Shown here in pieces: positions 1-6,179 of a DNA stretch of 14,297 nucleotides (position 1 is its first letter; each line of letters opens with the position of its first letter). Below the pieces are notes generated by a model. It saw only the letters and a program-made list of their open reading frames with translations, searched no databases and was not told the origin of the DNA. This DNA comes from CAYSPU01 sp964432995 (GTDB lineage: Bacteria > Verrucomicrobiota > Verrucomicrobiia > Limisphaerales > JAHDYP01). The translations under genes and the position numbers were made by a program. The stretch is taken from assembly GCA_964432995.1 (NCBI GenBank), contig CAYSPU010000151.1:1-14297 (forward strand), read 5' to 3'.

Positions 1-2
1 CG

Positions 3-30
3 GAAATCCGAGGGTTAACGGTCGGATTTC
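3..30. repeat. 9-bp inverted repeat around the DUF4838 stop codon
   Basis: GAAATCCGA (3-11) and TCGGATTTC (22-30) are perfect inverse copies separated by 10 bases containing GTTAAC. The TAA stop of the DUF4838 gene (15-17) lies in the loop. It could be a transcription terminator without an obvious T-tract, or the edge of a palindromic repeat that inserted into the gene and supplied its stop. Confidence 0.6.
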
Positions 31-1628
31 GCCCTCTGTGGGATGCCAGTGAAATAGAGCCGGAAGAACTCGTCGATGAGTTCGTCTACGTTCACGTTGG
101 GATCGTCCCAGACCTTGGCCATGACGTATTGTTCGAGTTGATCTTGTTCGCCGCACTCGAAGATGCCGCGCACGCCGTCGCGGATGAACATCCGCATGGC
201 TTGGGCGGTCTGGTGGACCATGACATGGGGGAAGCACTTCCAGCGGTTGATCAGCGCCGGTTCCATGGGGTGGTGGTAGTACACCCAGAGGAACATCGGC
301 GCCTTGGACTTCGCCTGCCAATCCCGGTAGAAGCGCAGGTCGTTCTCCTTCATGGCGGCGTGGACGGGGTAGTAACAGGTGTGCAGGCAGGGGGCGACCG
401 ACACATTCGGTTCGAGTTTGAACGATGGTGGCAGGGCGTAGGCCCAGTAGGCGAGCGTGGCAATGTACTTGTCCGGGTGCGTCCGGTGCACTTCGCGCGC
501 CACGGCGTTGACGAACGAGAACCAGTAGTCGCTCATCTCGCCGCTGCTGAAGAAGCCGGTCCGACGCCACCCCTGGTTCTGCAGGAGCGCCGCGCAGGCG
601 GGGCAGTTGCAGAGGTTCATGTTGTCGTCGGGAACGATGGCGAAATAGTCGCCGAGAGCTTTCCAGCCTTCGGGGAGGCGGCCGCGGCCGTCGAAGTAAT
701 CGCGGGCCATCTGCGCGACTTGCTGGACCAGCTTGGGATGGGTGTAGCAGAGCTGCGAGCCCTGGCTTTTCGGGTTCTTGGACTGGTATTCGGGATCGCT
801 GAAGAGGGCCTTGATGGTGGCGGGGTGGAACGTGTGATTGCCTGCCCAGCGTTCGCCGCCCTGGCGGATCCGTCGCCAAAAGAGGCGGACCTGGTCTTGG
901 GTGAACTCGCCCCACTGGTTGTGGAGAAATGGCCAGTTCCCCGCCGGGAACGCGCTGCGATGCTTGAGCGCCGGCGAGCGCCGAATGTCCTGTCCGGCGG
1001 CGGATAGCGTCGGGCGTTGGGGAAAGACCACGTGGGTTGGGGAAGGGCCGTACCAGCGCACGCCAAAGAAGCGCTCGAGGAAATCGTAGGCCGCCAGGCA
1101 ACTCCCCTGATCGTCGTAAATCCCGGGCAACTCGATCTCGCCCGCACTCCGCTCCGGCAGACCTACGGTTTTCCAGTAGTCCACCCGATGCCGCAGCGAC
1201 TCGAGCGACTCGCCGGTCATCGGGCGGCCCTCGATCTTCCGGTTGGCCGCGGTGTCTTCCCAGTCCCGGCCCATGAGGATCACGGCGCCCGGACGAAACG
1301 CGATGAGGTACTCCTGGGGCGGGAAATCCGCGCTGCGGAGACCGAGTTCCCGCGTGGCAGCGCTTTCGCCGACCAGGATCCTGCCGCCCTCCACGCGTTC
1401 GCGGTCGGAGCGGATGGGAAGTTCCGCACCCGAGATTCTGAGGACGTGGCTCTGGAGCTCGAGGGCGGCCAGGCGGGCGGAGGGTGTGGGCTTGTCCGCG
1501 ATGATGATGATGCAGGCGGGTTTGCCCCGTTGCGTCAGATCGAATGCGGCACCGGGCGCGGATCGTTCGGCGGCGGGCGCAAGCTGCAGGGTCGCCAACA
1601 GGATGAGGGCTACAGGGAATCGTGTCAT
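15..1628 (-). CDS. Secreted DUF4838 domain protein, probably C-terminally truncated
   Basis: The predicted product is 537 residues, exported, and probably acts on or binds polysaccharide. DUF4838 proteins accompany glycoside hydrolases, but their activity is not established. The start at 1628 is chosen because it opens directly on a signal peptide (MTRFPVALILLATLQLAPAA), which an upstream in-frame start would bury. Residues 30-130 form an N-terminal alpha/beta region like the N-terminal domains of glucuronidases and hexosaminidases, with 'GGRILVGES' at 81-89. The DUF4838-like core runs from about 165 to 520 and includes 'YDFLERFFGVRWYGP' (181-195), 'QLCYTHP' (292-298) and the cysteine cluster CNCPAC (340-345). 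Family members as I know them usually continue well past the 'DEFFRLYF' segment (519-526). Here it is followed by 11 unrelated residues and a stop that lies inside an inverted repeat, so truncation is likely. The next minus-strand gene upstream is about 1 kb away, so this gene is probably transcribed alone. Family call fairly sure; substrate unknown. Confidence 0.85.
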   Translation of the reverse strand: MTRFPVALILLATLQLAPAAERSAPGAAFDLTQRGKPACIIIIADKPTPSARLAALELQSHVLRISGAELPIRSDRERVEGGRILVGESAATRELGLRSADFPPQEYLIAFRPGAVILMGRDWEDTAANRKIEGRPMTGESLESLRHRVDYWKTVGLPERSAGEIELPGIYDDQGSCLAAYDFLERFFGVRWYGPSPTHVVFPQRPTLSAAGQDIRRSPALKHRSAFPAGNWPFLHNQWGEFTQDQVRLFWRRIRQGGERWAGNHTFHPATIKALFSDPEYQSKNPKSQGSQLCYTHPKLVQQVAQMARDYFDGRGRLPEGWKALGDYFAIVPDDNMNLCNCPACAALLQNQGWRRTGFFSSGEMSDYWFSFVNAVAREVHRTHPDKYIATLAYWAYALPPSFKLEPNVSVAPCLHTCYYPVHAAMKENDLRFYRDWQAKSKAPMFLWVYYHHPMEPALINRWKCFPHVMVHQTAQAMRMFIRDGVRGIFECGEQDQLEQYVMAKVWDDPNVNVDELIDEFFRLYFTGIPQRAKSDR

Positions 1629-1795
1629 GGCTGCGCGTCTTCTGGCAGGTTCTGGTTGGCCGGGCAAGCGTGCAGACTGTCGGCGCAGGGCAGACGGAGG
1701 TTCCGCGTGAATTCAGGGCGGATCATGAACGAGCTGTGTGCTTTGCCGAAGATTCCGACTGCATCCAGGGCTGGAGTGCGTCATTCTGCTTGGGC

Positions 1796-2034
1796 ATGCG
1801 CGCGCCCGTGCTGTCGACCCCCTTGCTCCTGGCACGTGCCTGACTTGCTCGGCCTTTGGCGCGTCGTCTGCCGAGGAGCGTTTCTTTGGGCTCACGAACC
1901 TCTGGGAATTCCCGCTCACGTTCGCGGCATCCGACTGGGATGCCGTGACACCGGCGGAACCGGAGCCGGAGCGGATGGGTTTCGGCGGACCGCGTCCGCC
2001 GGGAGGACGCCCGGTTGGTGGTCCGGAGTGGTGA
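1796..2034 (+). pseudogene. Frameshifted N-terminal remnant resembling CotH-type secreted proteins
   Basis: An ATG at 1796 begins a signal-peptide-like stretch (MRAPVLSTPLLLA) that hits a TGA at about 1841. In the next frame the reading continues as 'CLTCSAFGASSAEERFFGL' and then 'TNLWEFPLTFAASDWDAV', followed by a Gly/Pro-rich run and a stop at 2034. The FFGLTNLWEF...W segment followed by Gly/Pro-rich sequence resembles, from memory, the start of verrucomicrobial CotH-domain proteins. Joining the two frames with a one-base indel near 1830-1845 restores a normal signal peptide plus mature N-terminus. Nothing after 2034 continues the family, and the sequence passes into palindromic repeats. 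It is therefore read as a 5' stub of a lost gene. The homology is recognised by eye only. Confidence 0.4.
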
Positions 2035-2083
2035 CCGATCTGGGGGGATAGCGAAGTCCGGGGTTCCCGACACCTCACGAAGC

Positions 2084-2100
2084 GCCCCGCTCCACGGGGC
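2084..2100. repeat. Small hairpin at the left edge of the repeat mosaic
   Basis: GCCCCG (2084-2089) pairs with CGGGGC (2095-2100) around a five-base loop. It lies just beyond the CotH-like stub and is the first of a series of hairpins filling the spacer down to 2633. Confidence 0.45.
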
Positions 2101-2166
2101 CAGAAGCCCAGTCGCCCACCACATTCCTCGCGGCGGCTACAAGCCGGCGCTCCCCGCTGCCTGATG

Positions 2167-2361
2167 CGCCTCCGAACCTCCGACCACATCCCGTCCTTTC
2201 GTGGCTGCTGCGAGCGAGGGACCGCTCGCGCTCCCCGGACCGAATTCTGTCGTGGTCGATGACCTTCCCCATCGTCCTGAGCGGTTACCTTGCGCAGAGA
2301 TCATTGCCAAGCCAGCCCGGTGCAGTGTCGATCGGATCGCATGTAGTACTTTCCATGAACC
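2167..2361 (+). repeat. Dispersed spacer element, copy A
   Basis: The right end (2300-2361) matches 12464-12525 without gaps at 48 of 62 positions, including 19 of the first 20 (starting ATCATTGCCAAGCCAG). The left end CGCCTCCGAAC (2167-2177) recurs at 12388-12398, within a 15-base block that matches at 14 positions. Between them each copy has a different strong hairpin: here GCGAGCG/CGCTCGC (2210-2229), there GCCGCG/CGCGGC (12427-12443). The element lies in a gene-free spacer with no gene starting after it. It looks like a dispersed repeat of this genome rather than a promoter of one gene. Confidence 0.6.
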
Positions 2362-2465
2362 GTCAGGCAGGGCGGCCTCTCCGAGGGCGCCGGAAGAGTA
2401 TGCGCTGGAACCACTTGTTTTCGGCGCGCTGCGGAGAGCGCGCCCTACCTTCCACGGGTTCATGG
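2353..2465. mobile_element. 113-bp palindromic element with 9-bp terminal inverted repeats (BIME/MITE-like)
   Basis: CCATGAACC (2353-2361) and GGTTCATGG (2457-2465) are perfect inverted termini. Inside are two hairpins in opposite orientation. The first, 2371-2391, has stem GGCGGCCT/AGGGCGCC with one mismatch and loop CTCCG. The second, 2423-2444, has perfect 8-bp stem GGCGCGCT/AGCGCGCC and loop GCGGAG. Each is joined to its end by an AGGCAGGGCG/CGCCCTACCT-type flank, so the whole is an imperfect palindrome. The first hairpin recurs inverted at 4769-4789. This organisation matches bacterial interspersed mosaic elements built from paired REP sequences. No transposase is in the window, and no target-site duplication was identified. 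Confidence 0.6.
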
Positions 2466-2518
2466 CACCAACGCGCGTCCAAACATTGGAGGTCCGGCCT
2501 CTCCAGGAACCTCGTAGC

Positions 2519-2536
2519 CGCCGACGTCAGTCGGCG
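2519..2536. repeat. Hairpin of the spacer mosaic
   Basis: CGCCGAC (2519-2525) and GTCGGCG (2530-2536) form a perfect 7-bp stem with loop GTCA. It is preceded by GTAG, a context that recurs in the spacer as 'GGCTAC'. It is probably another unit of the repeat family and not part of a gene. Confidence 0.5.
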
Positions 2537-2570
2537 CACTTCTCCCTCTCAGGAAGTCAGTGCAGACCCA

Positions 2571-2585
2571 TCCCGCCTCGCGGGA
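2571..2585. repeat. Hairpin of the spacer mosaic
   Basis: TCCCGC (2571-2576) and GCGGGA (2580-2585) form a 6-bp stem with a three-base loop, followed by 'CGGCTACGG'. It lies 49 bp beyond the esterase stop codon in the direction of that gene's transcription. Confidence 0.5.
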
Positions 2586-2612
2586 CGGCTACGGTTCGCG
2601 CGCACAGAGCGC

Positions 2613-2626
2613 TCCGTTTCGACGGA
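2613..2626 (-). terminator. Tetraloop hairpin just after the esterase stop codon
   Basis: TCCGT (2613-2617) and ACGGA (2622-2626) enclose a four-base loop, CGAA in the minus-strand transcript. The hairpin begins 7 bases after the TAG of the esterase (2634-2636). There is no U-run, so it may stabilise the 3' end or belong to the repeat mosaic instead of acting as a classical terminator. Confidence 0.35.
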
Positions 2627-2633
2627 AAGCCGG

Positions 2634-3725
2634 CTACAGGTGTTTCTCCATCCAAGCGAGCATGCGCTCCCACATGTCGGGGGTATACTGATGCCCAACG
2701 CCGGGATAGAGGACGCTTCCGTAGTTCGACTCCGCATCGTAGAGGCGGTAGACGGGGCGCACCTTGGATTCGATCAGGCGGATCCCGTCGGCGGGTGACC
2801 CGGCGTCGATCTCACCGGAAAGGAAGAGCATGGGGCGGGGGGCGATGCAGGCCACCACGGCCTCGGTGTCGAAGTGGTTGAGCATTCCCGGCACGAAATA
2901 ATAGATGCCGTGGTGTTTCAGGCCTTCCTGCTGGACCAGGTCCTGATAACGCGTCAGGCAACAAACGCCCACCGCCGCTTTGGGCCGGTCATCCAGAGCC
3001 ATGAGCCACCAGGTGCGGGTGGAGCCCATGCTGATGCCGGTGACTCCAATCCGCTGGGGATCGATCTCCGGACGCGAACAGAGGTAGTCGAGGGCCAGGA
3101 GGTCGTCGCGCACGATCATGCCCCAGAGGGTGCGTCCGATCCAGAGGTTGAACTTGCCGGCGGTCATTTCGCCGGCACCGCCTTTCTCGCTGGGGCCGCC
3201 CGGCCCCAGTCCGTTCCGTTCGCCGAAGCAGTAGGCGTCGATGCCCAACACGGCGTAGCCGCGTTGGGCCAAGGCCGGCCCGCCGGCCACGGGCAGGGCG
3301 TTGGTGCGGAACATTTCCTCTTTGCCGACGTCGTACTGGCCGCCGTGCCAATGGCAGTAGAGGATCGCCGGGCATCGGCCCTGGGTCTTCTTGGGCAGCA
3401 GCAGGTAACCCGGCACGGTGGCGCCGGCGCCGTTGTCGAATCGGAACTTCTCCAGCCAGTAGTCGCCGCGGTCTTCGCGCGCAAGCGTCTCCACCGCCAG
3501 GGTCTGCGGGCGGGGTGGAAGGCGCCCCAGCAGTTTCCACAGTTGGGCGCGGATATCCTGGCGCTGCTGTCCCCAGGAGGACTGGCTGGTTGGCGGGGAG
3601 AACGGCGCGGCGAGCGAAGCCTGTGCCAGCCACCGCTGGGCTGAGGTTTGCCCCGATGCAGCGGGGCTCGTCGTCGCCATGGCGGCGGTGATCATGATCG
3701 AAGTGAGGATGGTTGTGCGAAGCAT
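2634..3725 (-). CDS. Secreted alpha/beta-hydrolase (acetyl-esterase-like, PF12715-type)
   Basis: The predicted product is 363 residues and exported (signal peptide in residues 1-28, MLRTTILTSIMITAAMATTS...). It should hydrolyse an ester, plausibly acyl groups on a polysaccharide. Visible alpha/beta-hydrolase landmarks are the oxyanion-hole motif HWHGG (125-129), the nucleophile elbow GISMG (230-234, Ser232), the acid loop 'LSGEIDAGSPADG' (302-314, Asp307 likely) and the catalytic His in 'PGVGHQYTPDMW' (341-352, His345). The triad is complete. The start at 3725 is chosen because it begins the signal peptide and sits 4 bp after the stop of the GWI-repeat gene, so translational coupling is likely. 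An in-frame start farther upstream would overlap that gene. GISMG differs from the nucleophile motif of CE15 glucuronoyl esterases. It could instead be a CE1/CE7-like deacetylase or a general lipase-like enzyme. Fold call is firm; substrate is inferred from the neighbours. Confidence 0.88.
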   Translation of the reverse strand: MLRTTILTSIMITAAMATTSPAASGQTSAQRWLAQASLAAPFSPPTSQSSWGQQRQDIRAQLWKLLGRLPPRPQTLAVETLAREDRGDYWLEKFRFDNGAGATVPGYLLLPKKTQGRCPAILYCHWHGGQYDVGKEEMFRTNALPVAGGPALAQRGYAVLGIDAYCFGERNGLGPGGPSEKGGAGEMTAGKFNLWIGRTLWGMIVRDDLLALDYLCSRPEIDPQRIGVTGISMGSTRTWWLMALDDRPKAAVGVCCLTRYQDLVQQEGLKHHGIYYFVPGMLNHFDTEAVVACIAPRPMLFLSGEIDAGSPADGIRLIESKVRPVYRLYDAESNYGSVLYPGVGHQYTPDMWERMLAWMEKHL

Positions 3726-3729
3726 ACCG

Positions 3730-4617
3730 TTACGGCGCCAACGGCCGGAAGGCGCGGAGGCGGTAGAAGTGTTGGTCGCCGAACTCGTCAAAACTGGCGC
3801 TTCCCGCGCTCGGCCACGGCAGCAAGCCGACGTCCTCCCAAGCGCTGTCCGGGCCCAGCGTCGGACGACGTTCGACGGCGTAGGCCCGCGTGGGCCGAGT
3901 GGTCCACGCGAGGAGGATGCGAGGCGGCGTCACCTCGTCCTGGCGGAGGAAGGTGAGGCGCAGCTCATCGGTTGCCTCCAGGGGGTTGGTGTCCGCGAGG
4001 TACTCCAGCCGATCGGCCAGGCCGTCGCCATCCGCATTCGAATTCGCATCGGCAATGGTCAGGGAGCTGAACTTCTCCCGCTCCCAGGCATCGGCAATCC
4101 CATCGCCGTCGGTGTCCGAAGCGCCGGAGATGGTATCCGTGCGCACCTGCGTGACGGCGTTGCTCAGGCTGATCCAGCCGCAGTTGGCGCTGTAGACGGA
4201 GCCGCTGAGGACGCCGCTGGCCAGGTCCACCGTTGGCGCGCCGATGTTCTCGAAGTTGATCCAGCCGATGTTCGCCGCCCAGGCGAATCCGCGCAGGTTG
4301 CCCAGGCCGTCGTGGTTCACGCCGAAGTCGGTTCCCGAGTCGTTCTGGTAACGGATGCCGTTGGCGGGCGAGCCGCTGCCCAGGTGGATCCAGCCGACGT
4401 TCGCGGCGTAGAGGAAGCCGGAGCAGACGTATTCGCCGAGGACGGTGCCGTTGGTTCCATCGCCTCGCGCGTTGATCCAGCCGATGTTCGCGCCCCAGGC
4501 GTAAGGGTGGTCTGCGCTGATCGTGGTTGCCCCTTGGAGCCGGGCGGAAGCCGCCAGGCTCGCGGTGACTGCTAAAAGGAGCAGCACGAGCCCGGAATGT
4601 GAGGGGGCCAGATTCAT
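3730..4617 (-). CDS. Exported protein with four N-x-G-W-I repeats and a Ca-loop-like segment
   Basis: The predicted product is 295 residues. The start at 4617 opens a signal peptide (MNLAPSHSGLVLLLLAVTAS, mature from about residue 30) and has a GAGG ribosome-binding site 10 bases upstream (4628-4631). Residues 39-150 carry four copies of an aromatic-x-x-[AS]-N-x-G-W-I motif: YAWGANIGWI (39-48), FLYAANVGWI (68-77), FAWAANIGWI (111-120) and SVYSANCGWI (140-149), spaced 29, 43 and 29 residues. Similar W-x-x-N-I-G-W-I repeats occur on uncharacterised surface proteins of other bacteria. Residues 168-211 (DTDGDGIADAWE, NADGDGLADRLEYLADTNP) resemble thrombospondin type 3 or dockerin-like calcium loops. 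The end (VERRPT...HFYRLRAFRPLAP) resembles a C-terminal module common on exported verrucomicrobial proteins. It is probably a secreted or surface-attached binding protein, with no enzyme motif seen. It lies in a minus-strand run with the esterase downstream and the propeller gene upstream. Confidence 0.8.
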   Translation of the reverse strand: MNLAPSHSGLVLLLLAVTASLAASARLQGATTISADHPYAWGANIGWINARGDGTNGTVLGEYVCSGFLYAANVGWIHLGSGSPANGIRYQNDSGTDFGVNHDGLGNLRGFAWAANIGWINFENIGAPTVDLASGVLSGSVYSANCGWISLSNAVTQVRTDTISGASDTDGDGIADAWEREKFSSLTIADANSNADGDGLADRLEYLADTNPLEATDELRLTFLRQDEVTPPRILLAWTTRPTRAYAVERRPTLGPDSAWEDVGLLPWPSAGSASFDEFGDQHFYRLRAFRPLAP

Positions 4618-4627
4618 GGAAAGGTTA

Positions 4628-4631
4628 CCTC
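4628..4631 (-). promoter_or_regulatory. Ribosome-binding site GAGG fixing the GWI-repeat start
   Basis: On the minus strand GAGG is followed by TAACCTTTCC and the ATG at 4617. A usable Shine-Dalgarno site and an immediate signal peptide support this start over any in the repeat-rich extension upstream. Confidence 0.5.
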
Positions 4632-4650
4632 GAGAACCGGTAGGGCGCGA

Positions 4651-4722
4651 CTCCGAGAAGGACTCGCGAGCAGGCTCCGAGAAGGACTCGCGAGCAGGCT
4701 CCGAGAAGGACTCGCGAGCTGG
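4651..4722. repeat. Three tandem copies of a 24-bp unit
   Basis: Units 4651-4674, 4675-4698 and 4699-4722 each contain CTCCGAGAAGGACTCGCGAG. The first two are identical throughout and the third differs near its end (GCTGG instead of GCAGG). Each unit includes the self-complementary CTCGCGAG. The array lies between the propeller stop and the GWI-repeat start. The unit is a multiple of three, so it leaves one frame open (repeating PARESFSE on the minus strand). It precedes the signal peptide and is most likely untranslated or a hypervariable spacer. Confidence 0.85.
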
Positions 4723-4768
4723 TCTCCGCATCGCGCCGCGGTGGACTGGTTCGGCGACAGCATCCCGC

Positions 4769-4789
4769 GGCGCCCTCGGAGAGGTCGCC
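4769..4789. repeat. Palindromic repeat matching 2371-2391 in inverted orientation
   Basis: The stem GGCGCCCT/AGGTCGCC with loop CGGAG is the reverse complement of 2371-2391 at 20 of 21 positions. It is followed by CGCCCTACCTTCCA (4786-4799), identical to 2441-2454 beside the second hairpin of the 113-bp element. It is therefore a single REP-like unit of the same family, inserted between two genes transcribed in the same direction. Confidence 0.65.
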
Positions 4790-4832
4790 CTACCTTCCAT
4801 CCGAAGTGGTTTCCCAGAATGGACAGGTGGCT

Positions 4833-6179
4833 TCATGGTGCGGGGACGAGGCGATAGCTGCGCAGTTCGGCGTAGCGCAGCGAGGTGTCGTCGGTGGTGT
4901 AGTAGCTGATAGCCGGCATCCCGTTCGGCAGGAAGGCCAAGGACGAATCGAGGCCGAACGAACCCGTTCCGCCGATGGTCACGACGCGCCACGCCGCGCC
5001 GTCGAACTCTGCATAGCGGAGGTCAGAGACCGATTGCGCGAAGTAACTGATGGCCGGCCGTCCGGTAGGAGTGAAGGCGAGGCAGCAGTGGGGACCGGGC
5101 ATGTCGTTGTCGTCAACAACGGTGATTTGCCAACTGCTACCGTTGTATTCGGCGTAGTTCAGGGTGCTGGTGGAGTGCCTGAAGTAGCAGACCGCCGGCT
5201 GGTGGGCGGGGGTAAGGGCGAGCGAGGTGTAGTAGCCTTCCGGGCCGATGGCGGAATCAATCGTCGAGATCTCCGGGGAGTAGAGGTCCCAGCCTTTGTA
5301 GGCGATGGTCGCGATACTGAGCGAGCCGGCGGTGGCGCCAGGGTTACAGTAGGTGTAGCTGATGTAGAAGATGGCGGCCTGCGGGGAGAAGGCGAGCGAA
5401 CACCCCCGGCCGACGTTGCCAGTGTCGGAGACCGTGCGGAACTCCCAGCCGCCGACGACGTCCGGGCGCCACCAGGCCAGCCGGAGCCGCTGATTCGTCC
5501 GATCGTAGAACGCGATGGCGGGGGCTCCGTTTCCCCGGAAGGCCAGGGAGGAATAGAAGCCTACGTCGCCGGCGCTGGCAACGGTGGTGGTCGACCAACC
5601 TCCGGCGCTCTTGGCCGCATAGCGCAGGTTGCCATCGGTGTCATCGTAGTAGCTGATTGCCGGATAGCCGGTGTCCGGATTGAAGGCCAGCGAGCTGTTC
5701 AATCCCACGTGGTTGGTGTTGCCGGTGTCCACGGTTTCGATGTACCACCGAGTACCGTTGTAGGTCGCCAGCATCAGGTCCCCGTCTGTCCGGTGGTAGT
5801 AGCTGATCGCCGGGTAGCCGTTCGGCCCGATCGCGATGGACGTGTCCTCACCGGCAATCTCCGCCGCGGCGCCGTCGACCGTGGTGATCACCCAGTCCAG
5901 GCCCAAGCCCTGGGCTTCAGCCACCCGGAGCAAGTAGGTGGTCAGCAGGGTGTTCTGGGCCTGCAACGATTGGACCTGGGTGTCGAGGGTGCCGACCTGG
6001 GTTTCGAGCGCGCCGATCTTGTCCCAGATCTGTTGCAGGGACTTCATCGTGGGAGCAGGCGAACCGGCTGGGGTCAGGCTGCCTTGGGCCACAGCCGAGG
6101 GGACCAGGAAGACAACACAGGCGACGACGATCGCCACCGTCGCGAAGGGGAAGGACTTCGTCTTCATCTCAAGTTGCAT
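4833..6179 (-). CDS. Exported coiled-coil plus seven-bladed beta-propeller protein
   Basis: The predicted product is 448 residues with no recognised enzyme motif. Residues 9-31 are a signal peptide (FPFATVAIVVACVVFLVPSAVA). Residues 44-85 are a coiled coil with heptad-like spacing (LQQIWDKIGALETQVGTLDT...). From about 95 to the end there are seven blades of 40-55 residues built on 'SSLAF...GxPAISYYD...LRYA', with blade starts near 112, 161, 210, 260, 318, 365 and 411. The last blade ends without its outer strand, and the segment LDWVITTVDG (94-103) before blade 1 can supply it, giving the usual ring closure. This suggests a secreted, possibly oligomeric ligand-binding protein. The next in-frame codon upstream of ATG 6179 is close to a stop, so 6179 or the internal ATG at 6167 (MKTKSF) is the start. 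A perfect AAGGAGG lies at 6197-6203, rather far from both. It is the first gene of the minus-strand run leading to the esterase. Confidence 0.82.
   Translation of the reverse strand: MQLEMKTKSFPFATVAIVVACVVFLVPSAVAQGSLTPAGSPAPTMKSLQQIWDKIGALETQVGTLDTQVQSLQAQNTLLTTYLLRVAEAQGLGLDWVITTVDGAAAEIAGEDTSIAIGPNGYPAISYYHRTDGDLMLATYNGTRWYIETVDTGNTNHVGLNSSLAFNPDTGYPAISYYDDTDGNLRYAAKSAGGWSTTTVASAGDVGFYSSLAFRGNGAPAIAFYDRTNQRLRLAWWRPDVVGGWEFRTVSDTGNVGRGCSLAFSPQAAIFYISYTYCNPGATAGSLSIATIAYKGWDLYSPEISTIDSAIGPEGYYTSLALTPAHQPAVCYFRHSTSTLNYAEYNGSSWQITVVDDNDMPGPHCCLAFTPTGRPAISYFAQSVSDLRYAEFDGAAWRVVTIGGTGSFGLDSSLAFLPNGMPAISYYTTDDTSLRYAELRSYRLVPAP

Noticed and set aside
129..1007. Long plus-strand open frame opposite the DUF4838 gene
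   Set aside because: Composition is the Val/Arg/His-rich shadow of the minus-strand gene; no signal peptide or family motif.
2137..2463. Small minus-strand open frame across the spacer
   Set aside because: It reads straight through hairpins and the 113-bp palindromic element, so it is a repeat-derived frame and not a gene.
4651..4722. CRISPR array
   Set aside because: The repeats are directly tandem with no spacers, and no cas gene is present.
4618..4992. N-terminal extension of the GWI-repeat protein containing repeated PARESFSE
   Set aside because: It would bury the signal peptide and overlap the propeller gene; the internal ATG has its own ribosome-binding site.
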